DNA of 64,000 nucleotides from Moringa oleifera (lineage: Eukaryota > Streptophyta > Magnoliopsida > Brassicales > Moringaceae). The position numbers were made by a program, and so were the translations under genes. The notes beneath the pieces are model-generated. The model saw only the letters and a program-made list of their open reading frames with translations. It searched no databases and was not told the origin of the DNA. This document shows positions 51,961-64,000 of this stretch, one piece after another; the stretch's first letter is position 1, and the number at the start of each line of letters is the position of its first letter. The stretch lies in assembly GCA_021397835.1 (NCBI GenBank), contig JAJFZO010000049.1, forward strand, positions 1,741,001-1,805,000, read 5' to 3'.

Positions 51961-53800
51961 CTGCACTTTCGTGTTTGCAGACCAACTCAGCGGCCACTGT
52001 AGAGGAAAATAAAGGGGAAATTGGATGCTAAGACCTCGTATTTGCTAGAGGGTACTCATATTTTGTGGGTAAGTGTCTGATTGTTCTTGTTTCTACCGTT
52101 CTTCGGACTGTTGGTTGTTGTTCATTTTCTGTATTGACGATTGAGGTGAAATTCCGGTTTATCATTTTTCCAATTTGGTTTCCTGGAAAACAGAGGAAAG
52201 CAGTAGAAAGAATTGTTCCTTTCTTGGCAAGTCCTTTGGTTATTGTCTAGGTCATTGTCTTGCATATTAATACAAGCAGCAGTTTGATCAAAACACCATT
52301 AAATTCAGCTGAGAACTCTGTAAATCTCTTCTTCATTATGCAGTATCGAATGCACGCAGTAAATTGGTCTGTTGCACTCATCCTCTGGTAGAAGTGGCCA
52401 TTGGCAATATTCTGATTAGAGTTTTCCATGAGCTTTCATGTCCTCCTTGCGTTGCATCTCCATCCAAGTAAATTTTTGCAGTTCATTGAAGGCTATCCTA
52501 TCCTGTTGCAAAATTTGTGCTGGTATTATGATGTTATTGTATTCTTACTGATATTGTTATAAAAGCATTGTTAATTGCAAGTTCTTGTTGGGCAACTGCT
52601 GAGAACAACTAAGTTTACATGTTTGGGTTGCAGTCTTGGCTTGTAAAGTTTGCTATTAGTTTTCCTCGAAATTTCTTGACAATTTATGATGTTGATATGC
52701 CATATTCATGCTTTATGAAGATGTAGTGATAGGTCATATGCATTTAAGCTTTTGAGTTATCTATATTTATTTTAAGCGACATGGATATGATGGCTGAAAG
52801 TAAAAGGTTTGAGCAGGAAGTTTATGGTGGTAGTGATCATGTTGAGATGGGGGGGAAGGGAGAGGGCCCTCGTCCTTGTTCTAGTTAATGCATTGTGACT
52901 GTCGCAACCTCTCCTACATCAAATCTGCTTTGCTTTAAGCATTTCAATGGGTTGAAATAAAAGGCGTGGGTTGCATTCTAGTATTGAATGCTAACCTAGA
53001 CTTCTCCCCACATCTTATATATGTCCCCATACTTTAAACATCTCTGCACTGCCCGGATGCTTTCTGCATTGATATAACCTTCAGGCTGATCCTGTAGCTA
53101 TCATCTTATGTATGTCCCCATACTTTAAACATCTCTCCACTGCCCTGATGCTTTCTGCATTGATATAACCTTCAGGCTGGTCCTGTAACTGTCACTTGTT
53201 AACTATCAGAAAATCTTTTCAATGAGAACAAACTATTTGATTGTTCTCAGTGTAGTCATAGTTAGTCTCCGTTGGTTGGTTTTGAGTTTCTACCAGAGTA
53301 CGGTATTGTTTGTGGTTGTCCACTGAGCTTGCTTTTGCAGCATTAGCCATGCTCCAGAATAGTATCGCATTTCCTTTCTTGCCTACAAAGGTGTTCCAAG
53401 ATACATTAAGGGGACATTGAAAGTTGCTCAAGCTCAAGAAGGAATGGATGAAGGTTCCTGGAGACAATTAACAGTGTTAATCAATGTCATGGCTATATGA
53501 TTACTGTTGTTCTTAATTTCTTGACTCAAGTGGTCACTGTATACTGAGGCTTCATGATCTTCCAATTTTGATTTTGTTAAGTTAAGAAGGAATGGAAACT
53601 CTGTTCTGCTATTTTTACGAAGTCTTGTGTCTATGAGCTGGCGTTCTGTTGTATCCACTCTCAGATTGGCAGAAGAAGATGCTGCCAGTTTTGAATTACA
53701 GGGACTAACATTCTTCTTCATTATGTTTTTGTTTACTAAAGAAAATAAGGGTACCATTTGAAACATGAAAAACAAAAGTATAAAGAGAAGAATTAGAAAG
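51940..53800 (+). ncRNA. Possible divergent non-coding transcript
   Basis: Downstream of the promoter motifs an exon-like stretch (about 51940-52070) ends in an excellent donor (GTGG|GTAAGTG near 52070). It is followed by T-rich, intron-like sequence and later exon-like pieces (for example after TTTTGCAG near 53339). No plus-strand frame is long or recognisable, and a 113-codon minus-strand frame at 53434-53775 has no family I know. A spliced lncRNA or a decayed gene are both possible. Confidence 0.25.
53011..53192. repeat. Tandem duplication, 2 x 91 bp
   Basis: Two adjacent copies starting CATCTTAT(A/G)TATGTCCCC, each ending in a GGCTG(A/G)TCCTGTA(G/A)CT segment, begin at 53011 and 53102. 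They differ at only a handful of bases, so the duplication is recent compared with other repeats here. Confidence 0.9.
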
Positions 53801-56800
53801 CAAGGGAAGTTAAATCCAAGTTTGTGGGCACCATCACCATTCCCACTAGTATAAGCTCAAGTTTTTCCTTGTATTTGATGGTAGATATTGAATGGTTTTA
53901 TAAGATCCTTTGGGAAGGAAACTGAAATTAAATTTGAAAGTTTTGCCAAATTACAATTTTTATTAGAAAATTAGTGAAATCACTAGACATTAAGATTTCA
54001 GAAATGAATCAGTTTTGGCTTTATTAATTATGATTAGTTAATTTTGATAATTTCTGATTTTATGTCAATATAGTGTTGATAATGAATATAGTGTTGTTTT
54101 CATTTATATCGTATGGTAATTATTGTCAATTTGAATATAACAAAAATTTTTACAACTTAAAAAGTATTTATAAAGTGTAAGGAATTGATATGTTTATAAT
54201 TACTTAATGTTTTCCAGTGGTATAGTTTTAAATGAGTAAATATGAAAAATCAATTATATTCGTTTTTTTACATATATGAAAAACATTTAAATTATCGTGA
54301 TAAAAATTTTGAACATTTTTAATGCAAAAAATATTTTTAGAAAGTACATGATAAAAAATTTGAAAGTTTATGAAAAATAATTTGTGAATCCTAAATTATT
54401 TAAAAAATATATTTATGTACATTATTATTTTGAACGTGTTGATAAAAAATATTTTTAATTATTAATGATTTTTATAATTAAGGTACATCAAATTTAAATT
54501 AAAGAACAGATACAGTTTAAAGTTTTGTTTCTATTTATCTTTTTCAAAGGATTTGCAATATAAAAAACAAAAGCTTAATCAGTGTATTTTTATTAAATAT
54601 TTTTTATTTTATTAAAATATTTAACGTTTAAGCAATACCTTATTTCCAGTGATAATGGGGGGCCGGATTCAGCACTCTCTGATTGGCTAACCGCGAGGAG
54701 CTCTCCTACTGGTCGGTCGATAAAAATAAAGTGATTTCATTGGTCAATTCTTGACCAATAAATAGCGCTTCACTAACCCCCAATCCGATTGTCCTTACTT
54801 ATATAATGTGGTTTGATTAACAAAACGACAGCATGTGGAATACACTGGAACGACACTAACTAATCACAAATGCTGTTCACAAATGCCATAAAGAACTATT
54901 TCTTTAATCTAAAAAGGTCATATTTTTATTAGTACTTAAAAATAAAAATTAAAAACTAATCAATATGAATACCGCCCCACTCATACCGGTTAAGTGGCCA
55001 GATGGTCCTAGAAGTCAATGACGTGGGTGGGCACTATTGGATTTGTGATTATTTTATAAGTTAGAAACAAAAATTTTGTATTTAATTATTAAAAAGAAAA
55101 CAATTTTAATGATATTAATTGAAAATTAAAATAAGTTAATTTGATAGACATTGATAAAATTCTTTATGTTTCCATAATCACTGGATTGGGAAATTAAAAT
55201 TTCATTCTAGTTATGTTAACTTAATTATGCTATTTAAATGATACTAAGTTACTTGGCAAAAACAAGAAAAATGGACTGGTGATCATAGATTACAATTAAT
55301 TAATTAATTAATTGCATTTTAAAGCATATTTTATCAAACATTTTTGAAAACTAAGACCGATTCAAAAATAAAAATATAGGTGAAAATGGGCCTGTGTTAT
55401 ATTCTGCCACGTGGAAGCAATATGAAAGGTCCCTAATAGGCCCATTAGCAAAGACTACCATACCTCCTAAGCATTGGCGCGCGGAATAATAGTGACTTAG
55501 AAAATAATATCTCTGGTGTTTTGCATTACTTCATTGTATCTTAATTATGTTAATTAATTGTTTAATTACCCTCTCCAATCAACATCAAAGATACACATGT
55601 GCGACAACTAATATTTAATCAAAAAAATTGTATAGCAGAATGATTTTTACGTGTCCGATCATCTCCACCGCACTTATTTATTTTACAATATAATTTAATG
55701 TGATCACATGCTTGAAGAATGTTTTTACTACCGAAAAAGCCACAAATACAAACCGTTAATTTTCCTCAATTATTTTAGCACTTGTTTGTTCTCGTGGAAA
55801 TTGTAATTATAATTAATTTAATTCTATAAATAATTAGATAACTAAAATGATTATTAAATGGTTTAATTTCAAAAATAATTCAGTTAACAAATCCAAACAT
55901 TTGGTACTTCCCGTGTTATATTGTAAATTTATTTTAAAAAAATCACGGGAGTATGCCCACAATTTAATTATTTAATAATTTTTATAGATTTATAAATCTT
56001 ATTTCAATTTATACTATTTTGCATCATTGACATTTCTCCATGATCTCCAATTTAGGTACGCGACTTAAAGTGTTGACTAAAACCACACGCGACAGCATCA
56101 TGTGTAGCTCAAAAAATCACAAATTATTTTAAGTGAATGAATCTATATATATGAATTGTTTTAATTTTTAAAAATATTTATATATAATAATTTAATTTAG
56201 TTATTAATTAAAAATTTATTTAAAAAAATCAACATGAATTCCAATTTTCTATACGAATAGGTTTGTGGTAATAATATGTAATGGGCAATTTAATTTCTTG
56301 TGCAAAGAGGCTAAGAAAACAAGGTTTTCAACAGTCACTGTGGCACAATGGTTTCAATGTCAATGGTCCAGTCCTAATAAAGTGATTTGAAGATTCGTGT
56401 ACTATCTAATTGCTAGTTCATACTTATTGACAGTTAAGCACCAAATTTCACTGCATGATCTTTGACTATTAGTCTTGAAAGCCTGAAAATTCAGGTCGGT
56501 TGAGTGAATTCATGCTATTTAACCATCTAGGCATATCACAAAACAAATTCAAAATATTTTATTTAGTTTTGATTATTAAAACAATATATTATTAATGTTT
56601 AAAATCGTTCATTCTCACCTTCATAATATATTGTTAGTCTTAACCATATGATTATATGATTTTTTATTTAAAAATTTAATTTCATAAAATGTTTTGTAAA
56701 TTAAAAGTACATTAAAATTTATATTACATTTAATTAGTAAATATTTATTTAACATGAAATAAAATATGAATATAATATGATAATTCAGTTTTTGCACGTC

Positions 56801-57400
56801 AATTTGCATGAATCACTGTGATTAATGTTAAAAATTATTATAATATTAATTTTAAATATCATCATACTATTTTATAATTTTAAAAATTTAACTTAAAAAT
56901 TATAATGATATTAAACATTAAAACATATGAGTACACATTTATTAATTTTATATTTTTTTGAAAATATGAATCAATAAATGTTAAAAAAACACATACTATT
57001 GTTGCGCACTAGATTTTTTATCATATATTTAAAAATAAATTATTTTTATGCAAATCACTACGTTCGTTAACATCTCCACTTTGTTTTTTTTTTTTTAAGT
57101 CGTATATACATATGAAAAATATCTATTTATTATAATATTTTTCTGTAATATTTGATATGGCATTTGATAGTAATAGGGTGTGATGCCCACGAAATCATTC
57201 ACTGTGTTGAATGTGAGTATGGATTCAACTTAATTAACTAAGTTTTCTTTCCTTTTATATTAGATTTAGTGTGACTGTGGATAAAGTTATGTGAAAATTA
57301 AAAAAAAGTTTTTTTCTCAGTTTTATACAATATTAAAGGTATATATTAAAATAATATCCCTGGAGAAAATGATAATTACAATCTAAGCCAGATACCGCCA
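53801..57400. other. AT-rich spacer with a CCAAT-rich island
   Basis: No gene is supported. At about 54650-54800 a GC-richer patch holds several CCAAT/ATTGG boxes and a perfect 9-bp-arm palindrome (ATTGGTCAA-TTC-TTGACCAAT, 54739-54759). An (AATT)5 run lies near 55294. The rest is AT-rich DNA resembling other spacers in the window. Confidence 0.55.
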
Positions 57401-58066
57401 TAAAACGCCATTTATCATCTGACTCACAAATCTCCGCCCTTCCTTTCTTATCACACCCTCACTCCCTCTATATCTCTCCCTCTTCACCATTTCTCCTACT
57501 GGATGAGACCTCCATCTTATACCTCTCCAATGGTTAAGCCCTCTTCATTTTTTCATCTCTGAATGCTCTTCGCTTCATTTCGCAGCTCCTTTCACTCACA
57601 TCTCATCGGTTCCTGTAAACTTACTCGCGTTCCCTTTGTTGAGAAGATAAGGGAAGCGCTTTAAGACGATTTTCTCCTAGCTTCTTTCGACCCTCAAAGC
57701 TTCATTAATCCTGTTCTCTGCTATCTGGTAATTGTTTCCGAAGCTCTAAAATGGCTTGAACCAGCACGGCCTCCATTTTTATCCTTTTTTTCCCCTTCTG
57801 CGTGTAGTGTTTTTGTTAATGGATTTTGGTTGGAGGTTGACTGTTGATTGAATATATGAAGTTCTTGCAAGATAACTATCCATTGCTACTTTGCCTCTTT
57901 GATAAAATTCTGCTTTTGGGCCTCGCTGTTTGGTCCATTTTTAATTCTGGCATGACCACAAATTATGGTATAATCTCAGAAAATGAATGAAAAGGCTAAT
58001 TCATTGTTCTTGAAACAGGTTTAATTTCTCTACTCGCTAGTTTCAGCTTATCTAGTCTAGCAAAGG
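57401..58066 (+). promoter_or_regulatory. CLU/REC promoter and 5' leader with an intron
   Basis: A TATA-like CTATATCTC (about 57468-57476) sits in a pyrimidine-rich stretch. The leader runs from about 57500 and is interrupted by an intron at 57728-58018 (CTG|GTAATT donor, GAAACAG acceptor). The coding start lies 49 bp after that acceptor. Confidence 0.6.
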
Positions 58067-61000
58067 ATGGCTCCCAATAAGAACAGAGGCGGAAAGGCAA
58101 GAGGAGAGAAGAAGAAGAAAGAAGAGAAGGGTACTATCTGCTTAGACAAAACGTTTTTTACTATTAACACCTTAATTAATCTTCTGCTGAATCAGATAAT
58201 CAAATCTCTGTTTAAATATTGGCCGTGATTTTGCAGTTCTTCCGGTCGTCATGGATATTACTGTGAACCTTCCCGATGAAACTCATGTTGTTTTGAAGGT
58301 CGGTCGCCTCTTAAGCTCATGGTTCTCGTGTGTTTACAATTGCTAACAAATTTCATCTTAAATTCCTCCGTTCTTTGTCATTTTCTCTACGTAGTTACAA
58401 ATCACCATAGCACCAATCTTGCGTGCGCATTGCCTTGCAATCTTTTCTTCTAGTCTTACCCAAGAGAGACAAATAAATCTGTTTCAAGCAGACCGTATCA
58501 CGTTTTTTTCCCTTTTTTTTTGGCAATCAATATAGATAATTTGCCCATAAAATTGTGGTCCTTAATAGTTGCGTGACACGACTAGACTGTCGCTTGCAAC
58601 GTTCTTGAACCAAACCTAAGTATTTCTTCATAATTTTGTCCTTTATTAGCCATTTGTGAAGTATCTCGACATGCAATTCGCTTTCTTTGTTTCATAGCTT
58701 CAATTACATTTCTTTATTGCTTTAACATAAGCTAAATCTGGAACCCTGAGCAGGGGATATCAACGGACAGGATCATCGACATTCGTAGGCTCTTGTGCGT
58801 GAACACAGAGACTTGCAACATCACAAAATTTTCCTTGTCACATGAGGTAAAGAATCATAAGCTACCATTATCATCCACTGGAACTTGTTAGATGGTGCAT
58901 TAGATTCTAATTGATTTAAATGGGAAGTTTTAATCATCTTCGTTGTGGTTGGCTAAAAGTTTCTCAAAGTCTTTCTTTGTAAGGGATGTGTTAGTAGCAA
59001 GAAGATTGAAACAGCTAACTTTGTTGTTTATTGCCATAGATGGAAACTGTAAAAATATATATAATTGTATTTCTATATATGTGCGTTAGGGCTAATATTG
59101 ACCATTCAGAATGGAGTGTACATTAACAAGTCGGATTCGGAATTTTGCAGGTAAGGGGTCCACGATTAAAAGACACGGTCGACGTTTCAGCACTGAAACC
59201 GCCAGCCCTCGTTTTGACGGAAGGTAATGATCCACGTCAGATCGAAACGACGTCACTTTGTAAAACAAAAGCAGGAAACTCCTAATTGGTTTGCGTTGGG
59301 AGCGACGTCGTTTCTTTTATCATTACTTCTTTCTTTTTTCAAAAATAATGATTGCGAGGAAACGAGGCCGTCTCTCTTGTCGACTTCATCGTCTAATATT
59401 GCCCGCTCTGTTTCCGGTGGTGTCACCACTAAACTACAGAGGACTACGATGAGGAGGGGGCGGTGGCGCACGTCAGGCGGGTGCTGGACATCGTGGCATG
59501 CACGACGTGTCTTGGCCCATCGGCCGTGGGCAAGGATCAGTCGAAGCCCGACGCGGGCAAGAATGTGCCGGGTTCGCAGGATAAGAGCTCCACGAGTCCC
59601 AAGCAAGCCACAACCAGCGCCACTGCCAACAAGCAATCATCATCTGCTTCGAAGGATGTGGCCATGGATTTAGAAGGAGAACTGAGCCACTCATGCCCTA
59701 AGCTCGGCAGCTTCTACGAGTTCTTCTCCCTCGCTCACCTCACTCCTCCTCTTCAACGTACTCTCTCCTCTCTCTTCTCTCTCTACACATGCACATGTAT
59801 TTATGTCATTTCGTTAACATGTTTGGGCTACGCTTAATTTTGCAGATATAAGGAGGGTGGCAAAACGGTGCATTGATGAGATTTCCGCCGATGATCATTT
59901 CTTTTCCCTCGATGTAAAGCCTCAATGCCTCTCACGGACAAACAACTGCACAAATTACGCTTTTTTATTCTTTGTATGATGTTTTGGGTAGATAATTATG
60001 ATGTATTGCTCCTCAATGGTCTCAGGTGAAAGTTTGCAATGGGAAGCTGGTTCATGTTGAGGCTTGCAGAAAAGGATTTTACAATGTTGGCAAGCAGCGG
60101 ATCTTATGTCACAATCTTGTTGATTTGTTGCGACAGCTTAGTAGAGCCTTTGATAATGTCAGATTTATTTTGTTTCCTTTCCGGATGAAATAGTCTGAGT
60201 TTACTATTTATTTCTTCTGTAGGCATTTGTTAATTGTCATTGTCACCATCTTTGATGTGTAATTCAAACTTATTTTCTCATGTTTCTTCTTGTTTCTTTC
60301 CTTGTAATGTGAAAAATTAGGTTAAACTCATATGTTTTCATTTTGCTTATTTTAGGCCTATGGTGACCTGATGAAAGGATTCTCAGAGCGTAACAAGGTA
60401 CAGATTCATCTGGAGCAGAACATTATATAGCACATCTTGATGGTTGGTTTGGTTGGTCCTAGTTTCTGTGTTCTGTTAGTAACTTGTTAATAACCTTGCA
60501 GTTTGGCAATTTTCCTTACGGATTCAGAGCCAACACATGGCTTATCCCTCCGATTGCAGCACAGACACCATCAATATTCCCTCCTCTTCCTATGGAGGAT
60601 AAAACTTGGGGAGGAAATGGAGGTGGTCTTGGAAGAGATGACAGAAGTGACTTGATTCCTTGGGCTAATGAGTTTCTGTTTGTTGCATCTATGCCTTGCA
60701 AGACAGCAGAAGAGAGACAGGTCCGAGACAGGAAGGGATTCCTGCTTCACAGCCTATTTATTGATGTTGCCATTTTCAAAGCCATCAAGGCTGTACAACA
60801 TGTAATAGGAAGGCCAGACTTAGTTTCACACTCCGAAGTTCTTTATACTGAGAGAATAGGAGACTTGAGTGTTGTGGTCGTGAGAGATACTTCCAACGCA
60901 AGCTGTAAGGTAGACACTAAGATTGATGGACTTCAAGCAACTGGAATGGATCAAAAGAAGCTTATGGAACGTAATCTACTGAAAGGGATTACTGCTGATG

Positions 61001-63740
61001 AGAATACAGCTGCACGTGTAAGCCTTTTTTGTTGGCAAATGTAATTAAATAGCACGGTGTCTTCAATTGTAGGAATTTATTTCTCAAAGTTGATCCTTTC
61101 TTTTTGTTTTTTGTTGATGTTAAAATGGTTGAAGGAAGTTATGATTTTTGAATACAGGACGTGGCCACTCTTGGTGTTGTAAATGTAAGATATTGTGGTT
61201 ACATTGCTATAGTGAAGGTTGATGTGAGAGAGAGCAAAGGAGCCAGACCTGCATCTCAAAGTGTTGAATTTCTTGAACAGCCTGAAGGAGGTGCCAGTGC
61301 TCTTAATATTAACAGGTTACCATTAGGCTCTGCTAAAGAATTTCGAGTTCTTCATTTTCTAATGAGCCTTGATGTCCACTGGATGACTGCCTTAATCATT
61401 TAACCGTTTTTATTATTTTGTGCAACATTTTGGAAGCATAAAGCTCTCTTGCACCTCTATAGACTGAGGTTAGCAATGGGTGTTTGCTTGATGCGTGTTG
61501 TATCTGGCTACTTGTGAACTGTTGGGCATGTTCAGTTTTATGCTTTTACCTCTCTCAGTGGCTATTGTCATCATGAATTCCATTGTGATCTTAATTCTCA
61601 ATTTGTGTTTTTCCTTCAGTTATCTGGCTTTATTTTGCAGAATTCTGTTAATTACCATGTTGGTTATAGTTTGAGATTGCTTCTCTAACTATTTCTATGT
61701 TGTTTCCAGCTTGAGATTACTTCTTCATGAAACACCTTCAGAAAGCGATAAGCAGAACTTGCAGTCTCACATTTTAGAACATGAAGAGCTGATAGCTTCC
61801 CAAGGCTTTGTAGAAAGACTGTTGGAAAAAAGTCTTGCTAAGCTTGAGGAGGAGGAACCAGAAGGGGATGATTTTGTGAGATGGGAACTGGGTGCGTGCT
61901 GGATACAACATTTGCAAGATCAGAAGAATACAGAAAAGGACAAAAAGCCATCTGAAAAGGCCAAGGATGAGATGAAGGTTGAAGGACTTGGGACACCTCT
62001 TAGGTCCCTTAAGAACAGCAAGAAGAAATCAGATGGGAGTAATCCGAGAATGCAGTCAGGAAACTTTAATTCACATGCAGCAGAAACTGGAAATGGTACT
62101 TCTGTGGAGTCTCATGTTGAAACCAATGCTAAAGATAATGAGCTTCCACTAAGAAAATTATTGTCTGATGCTGCTTTCACTCGACTAAAAGAATCAGAAA
62201 CTGGACTTCATTACAAGGTAATCTTGTGGATACCATTGGAGGCTATGTATCTCCTTATTTGCATAATATATTATGAACTAACCTAATACACGCATTCTGC
62301 AGTCTTTGCAGGAACTTGTCGAACTATCTCAAAAATATTACAATGAAGTTGCTCTCCCAAAACTGGTAATGGTTAAATATTATCTGCTTGATATTCTCAT
62401 TATCTGCATGTAAGTAAGTTCATTGAGATTCTTGGTTCTAGCACTAATCATGGTATACAGGTAGCAGATTTTGGTTCTTTGGAGCTTTCCCCTGTTGATG
62501 GTCGGACTTTGACTGATTTCATGCATACTAGAGGTCTTCGGATGCGTTCTCTCGGATATGTTGTAAGTGCTTATTATTGCCAAGGATATGAAAACTGCAA
62601 AATCTAATTAATTGGATATGTGTCATGACCACTTTTTGCCAAAGTGTGTATTATATACTCATCTTTCAGGTTCTCCTATCAGACATTATCTTTCTGTCTT
62701 TGGAGAATGACTATTGTTTGTGCCCTTGTAACACATGACCTTTGCCTACAGTATAATTTGTTTTCTGTAATGAGATGTATGAAATAACAATGTTTCCAGA
62801 TTAAGGGTGTTAGCATTGTCATCTAGATCTCTAGCTTCCTTAGCGTGCTTGAGAAGATTCTTGTGGACTATCAGCTGTTAGCGTGGGGTGAATGGTGAGC
62901 GCAGCTTGGGCGTACGGTGATGGCCATGGTTGTGAAGAGAAAGCCTCATGCAATGTGAGAAAGTATACAAAATTACATGTGGCAGCAAGTTTGTGAATAG
63001 ATGTGGAGGCAATGGGATTTAGGTTATGGAGCAAAATGGTGGAAATGAAAAGTGATCAAGATTGCTGGATTCTAAAAGAATGTGTGAACCTTTTTTGGGG
63101 TCACCTATATATTTTTCTGATGCTGCCCTTCAGATTAAGGATTAACTAAACCATTCTTGTAAAACTTGAGGCGTGCTAACCTCCCCACCCCCTAACCCAA
63201 AAGCAAAAGAAAAAGAGAAAACAAAGCTCCTACACTTATGGTGAATAACCAATGGTAGTATGCTTCCTAATTCTATTTAGTGCTTGAAGTGTTTGTCTCT
63301 CATCGTTGTATTTAACTCTCAATGCATCATATTTTGTGCTCAATGCATAGGCGAATTTAAGTAAAAATCCATTAAAAGTGGCTGTTCTCATAAAAATGAT
63401 CTCTGTATTTATATTTTGTAATCAGGTCAAGCTTTCAGAAAAGCTATCACATGTGTCGTCGCTCTGCGTTCACGAGATGATAGTTCGAGCATTTAAACAC
63501 ATTCTCCAAGCAGTGATTGCTGCTGTTGCTAACACTGAGAAGATGGCTGTAACAATTGCTGCTGCATTGAACATAATGCTTGGGATTCCTGAAAGTGGAG
63601 CATTACGTAAGTCGAATGTCCATTCCCTTGTCTGGAGATGGCTGGAACTATTTTTGATGAAGCGATACAAATGGGATCTTAGTGGTTTCAACTACAAGGA
63701 AGTGAGGAAATTTGCTATTTTGCGTGGATTATGCCATAAG
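58067..63740 (+). CDS. Clustered mitochondria (CLU/FMT) family protein, REC1/TSS-like, 3' end outside window
   Basis: Fourteen exons are visible: 58067-58130, 58237-58298, 58754-58846, 59151-59223, 59440-59757, 59846-59913, 60026-60157, 60356-60397, 60502-61017, 61158-61315, 61710-62217, 62303-62365, 62461-62562, 63426-63740. They encode the first 838 residues in continuous phase. The start is [21 protein letters not shown] ubiquitin-like N-terminal part ([29 protein letters not shown]) and [12 protein letters not shown] follow. The central CLU region is large ([37 protein letters not shown]). A charged linker and [10 protein letters not shown] end the visible part. The C-terminal TPRs should lie beyond 64000. 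FMT controls mitochondrial distribution, REC proteins chloroplast compartment size, and TSS binds RNA; the MAPN...EEK N-terminus points to REC/TSS rather than FMT. Confidence 0.93.
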
Positions 63741-64000
63741 GTATTGATGCTAGATTTTGATTTCTGTGGTTTCTGGAATGCACGCATTCTACTTCTATAA
63801 CTTTTTGGCTGAATACCATATAATTTGTAGGAAGCTTACGTGCTTCACCAAGTTCTTGGGTTCATAACAATTTCTTAAAGAATGCTGCAATGTTTGCAGG
63901 AGACACATGTAGGACCATTGGGTGATGGAATCAGTTAAACCTTAGAGATTTTCTTGAATTGATAATGTTCAGTGCCTAAATTGATAGTATTCAGTTTTAG
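63741..64000 (+). other. Intron of the CLU/REC gene cut by the window edge
   Basis: After the donor CATAAG|GTATTG no exon encoding the expected VGIELVPRDFDMDS segment is visible before the end of the window, so the sequence stops inside an intron. Confidence 0.75.

Noticed and set aside
59253..59694. Open frames antisense to CLU/REC exon 5
   Set aside because: Shadow frames from GC-rich coding sequence of the plus-strand exon and its flanking intron.
1..64000. tRNA, rRNA, CRISPR, operons or bacterial-type signals
   Set aside because: None seen. The window is plant nuclear DNA; tRNA-like GTTCGAA motifs (for example at 29951) lack a cloverleaf context.

Overview
The window is nuclear DNA of a flowering plant, most likely a eudicot. 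Genes are split by short introns with plant-type GT..AG junctions, intergenic DNA is very AT-rich, and every recognisable protein is plant-type (CNGC channel, nsLTP, GUB_WAK/ATL RING protein, ATX3-class trithorax, plant ATG6, CLU/REC). I cannot name the species. All exon models were built by hand from splice signals, reading-frame continuity and remembered family sequences; no alignment was run.

Layout: 1-9.3 kb has no gene I can support. It holds AT-rich repeat DNA, including a decayed tandem array of about 178 bp units (3.7-5.7 kb) interrupted by a MITE-like insertion, plus a few islands of balanced composition, one with three perfect G-boxes. Then come nine genes: (1) a conserved plant protein of unknown function, + strand, CDS 11539-15843; (2) a group I CNGC ion channel, + strand, 18861-22638; (3) a type 1 nsLTP, - strand, 23310-23803; (4) ATG6/Beclin-1, - strand, 24381-29814; (5) SDE2 ubiquitin-like splicing/genome-stability factor, + strand, 31244-33608; (6) an ATL20-22-like GUB_WAK RING-H2 protein, - strand, 34202-36295; (7) an RMF-like F-box protein, - strand, 36913-39536; (8) an ATX3-class histone H3K4 methyltransferase of 23 exons, - strand, 41316-50960; (9) a CLU/REC (clustered mitochondria) protein, + strand, from 58067 and running off the right edge. 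A possible divergent non-coding transcript and an AT-rich spacer lie between 8 and 9.

The genes do not form one pathway; they cover channel signalling, lipid transfer, autophagy/PI3K, splicing, ubiquitin ligation, chromatin and organelle distribution. The order does carry information: ATG6, RMF and ATX3 are near neighbours in Arabidopsis (At3g61710/30/40), as are the SDE2 homologue and CNGC13 (At4g01000/010), and REC1 and CNGC10 (At1g01320/340). The block looks like an ancestral eudicot segment that Arabidopsis has split among duplicated segments (AGI codes are from memory).

Strongest anomaly: the ATX3 gene is open and in phase across all 23 exons except for one extra A in an A4 run in the SET domain (42360-42363). 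It is either a base-calling error or a real truncating allele. The same gene has a GC-AG intron that carries decayed LINE sequence in both orientations. No previously undescribed multi-gene system was found.
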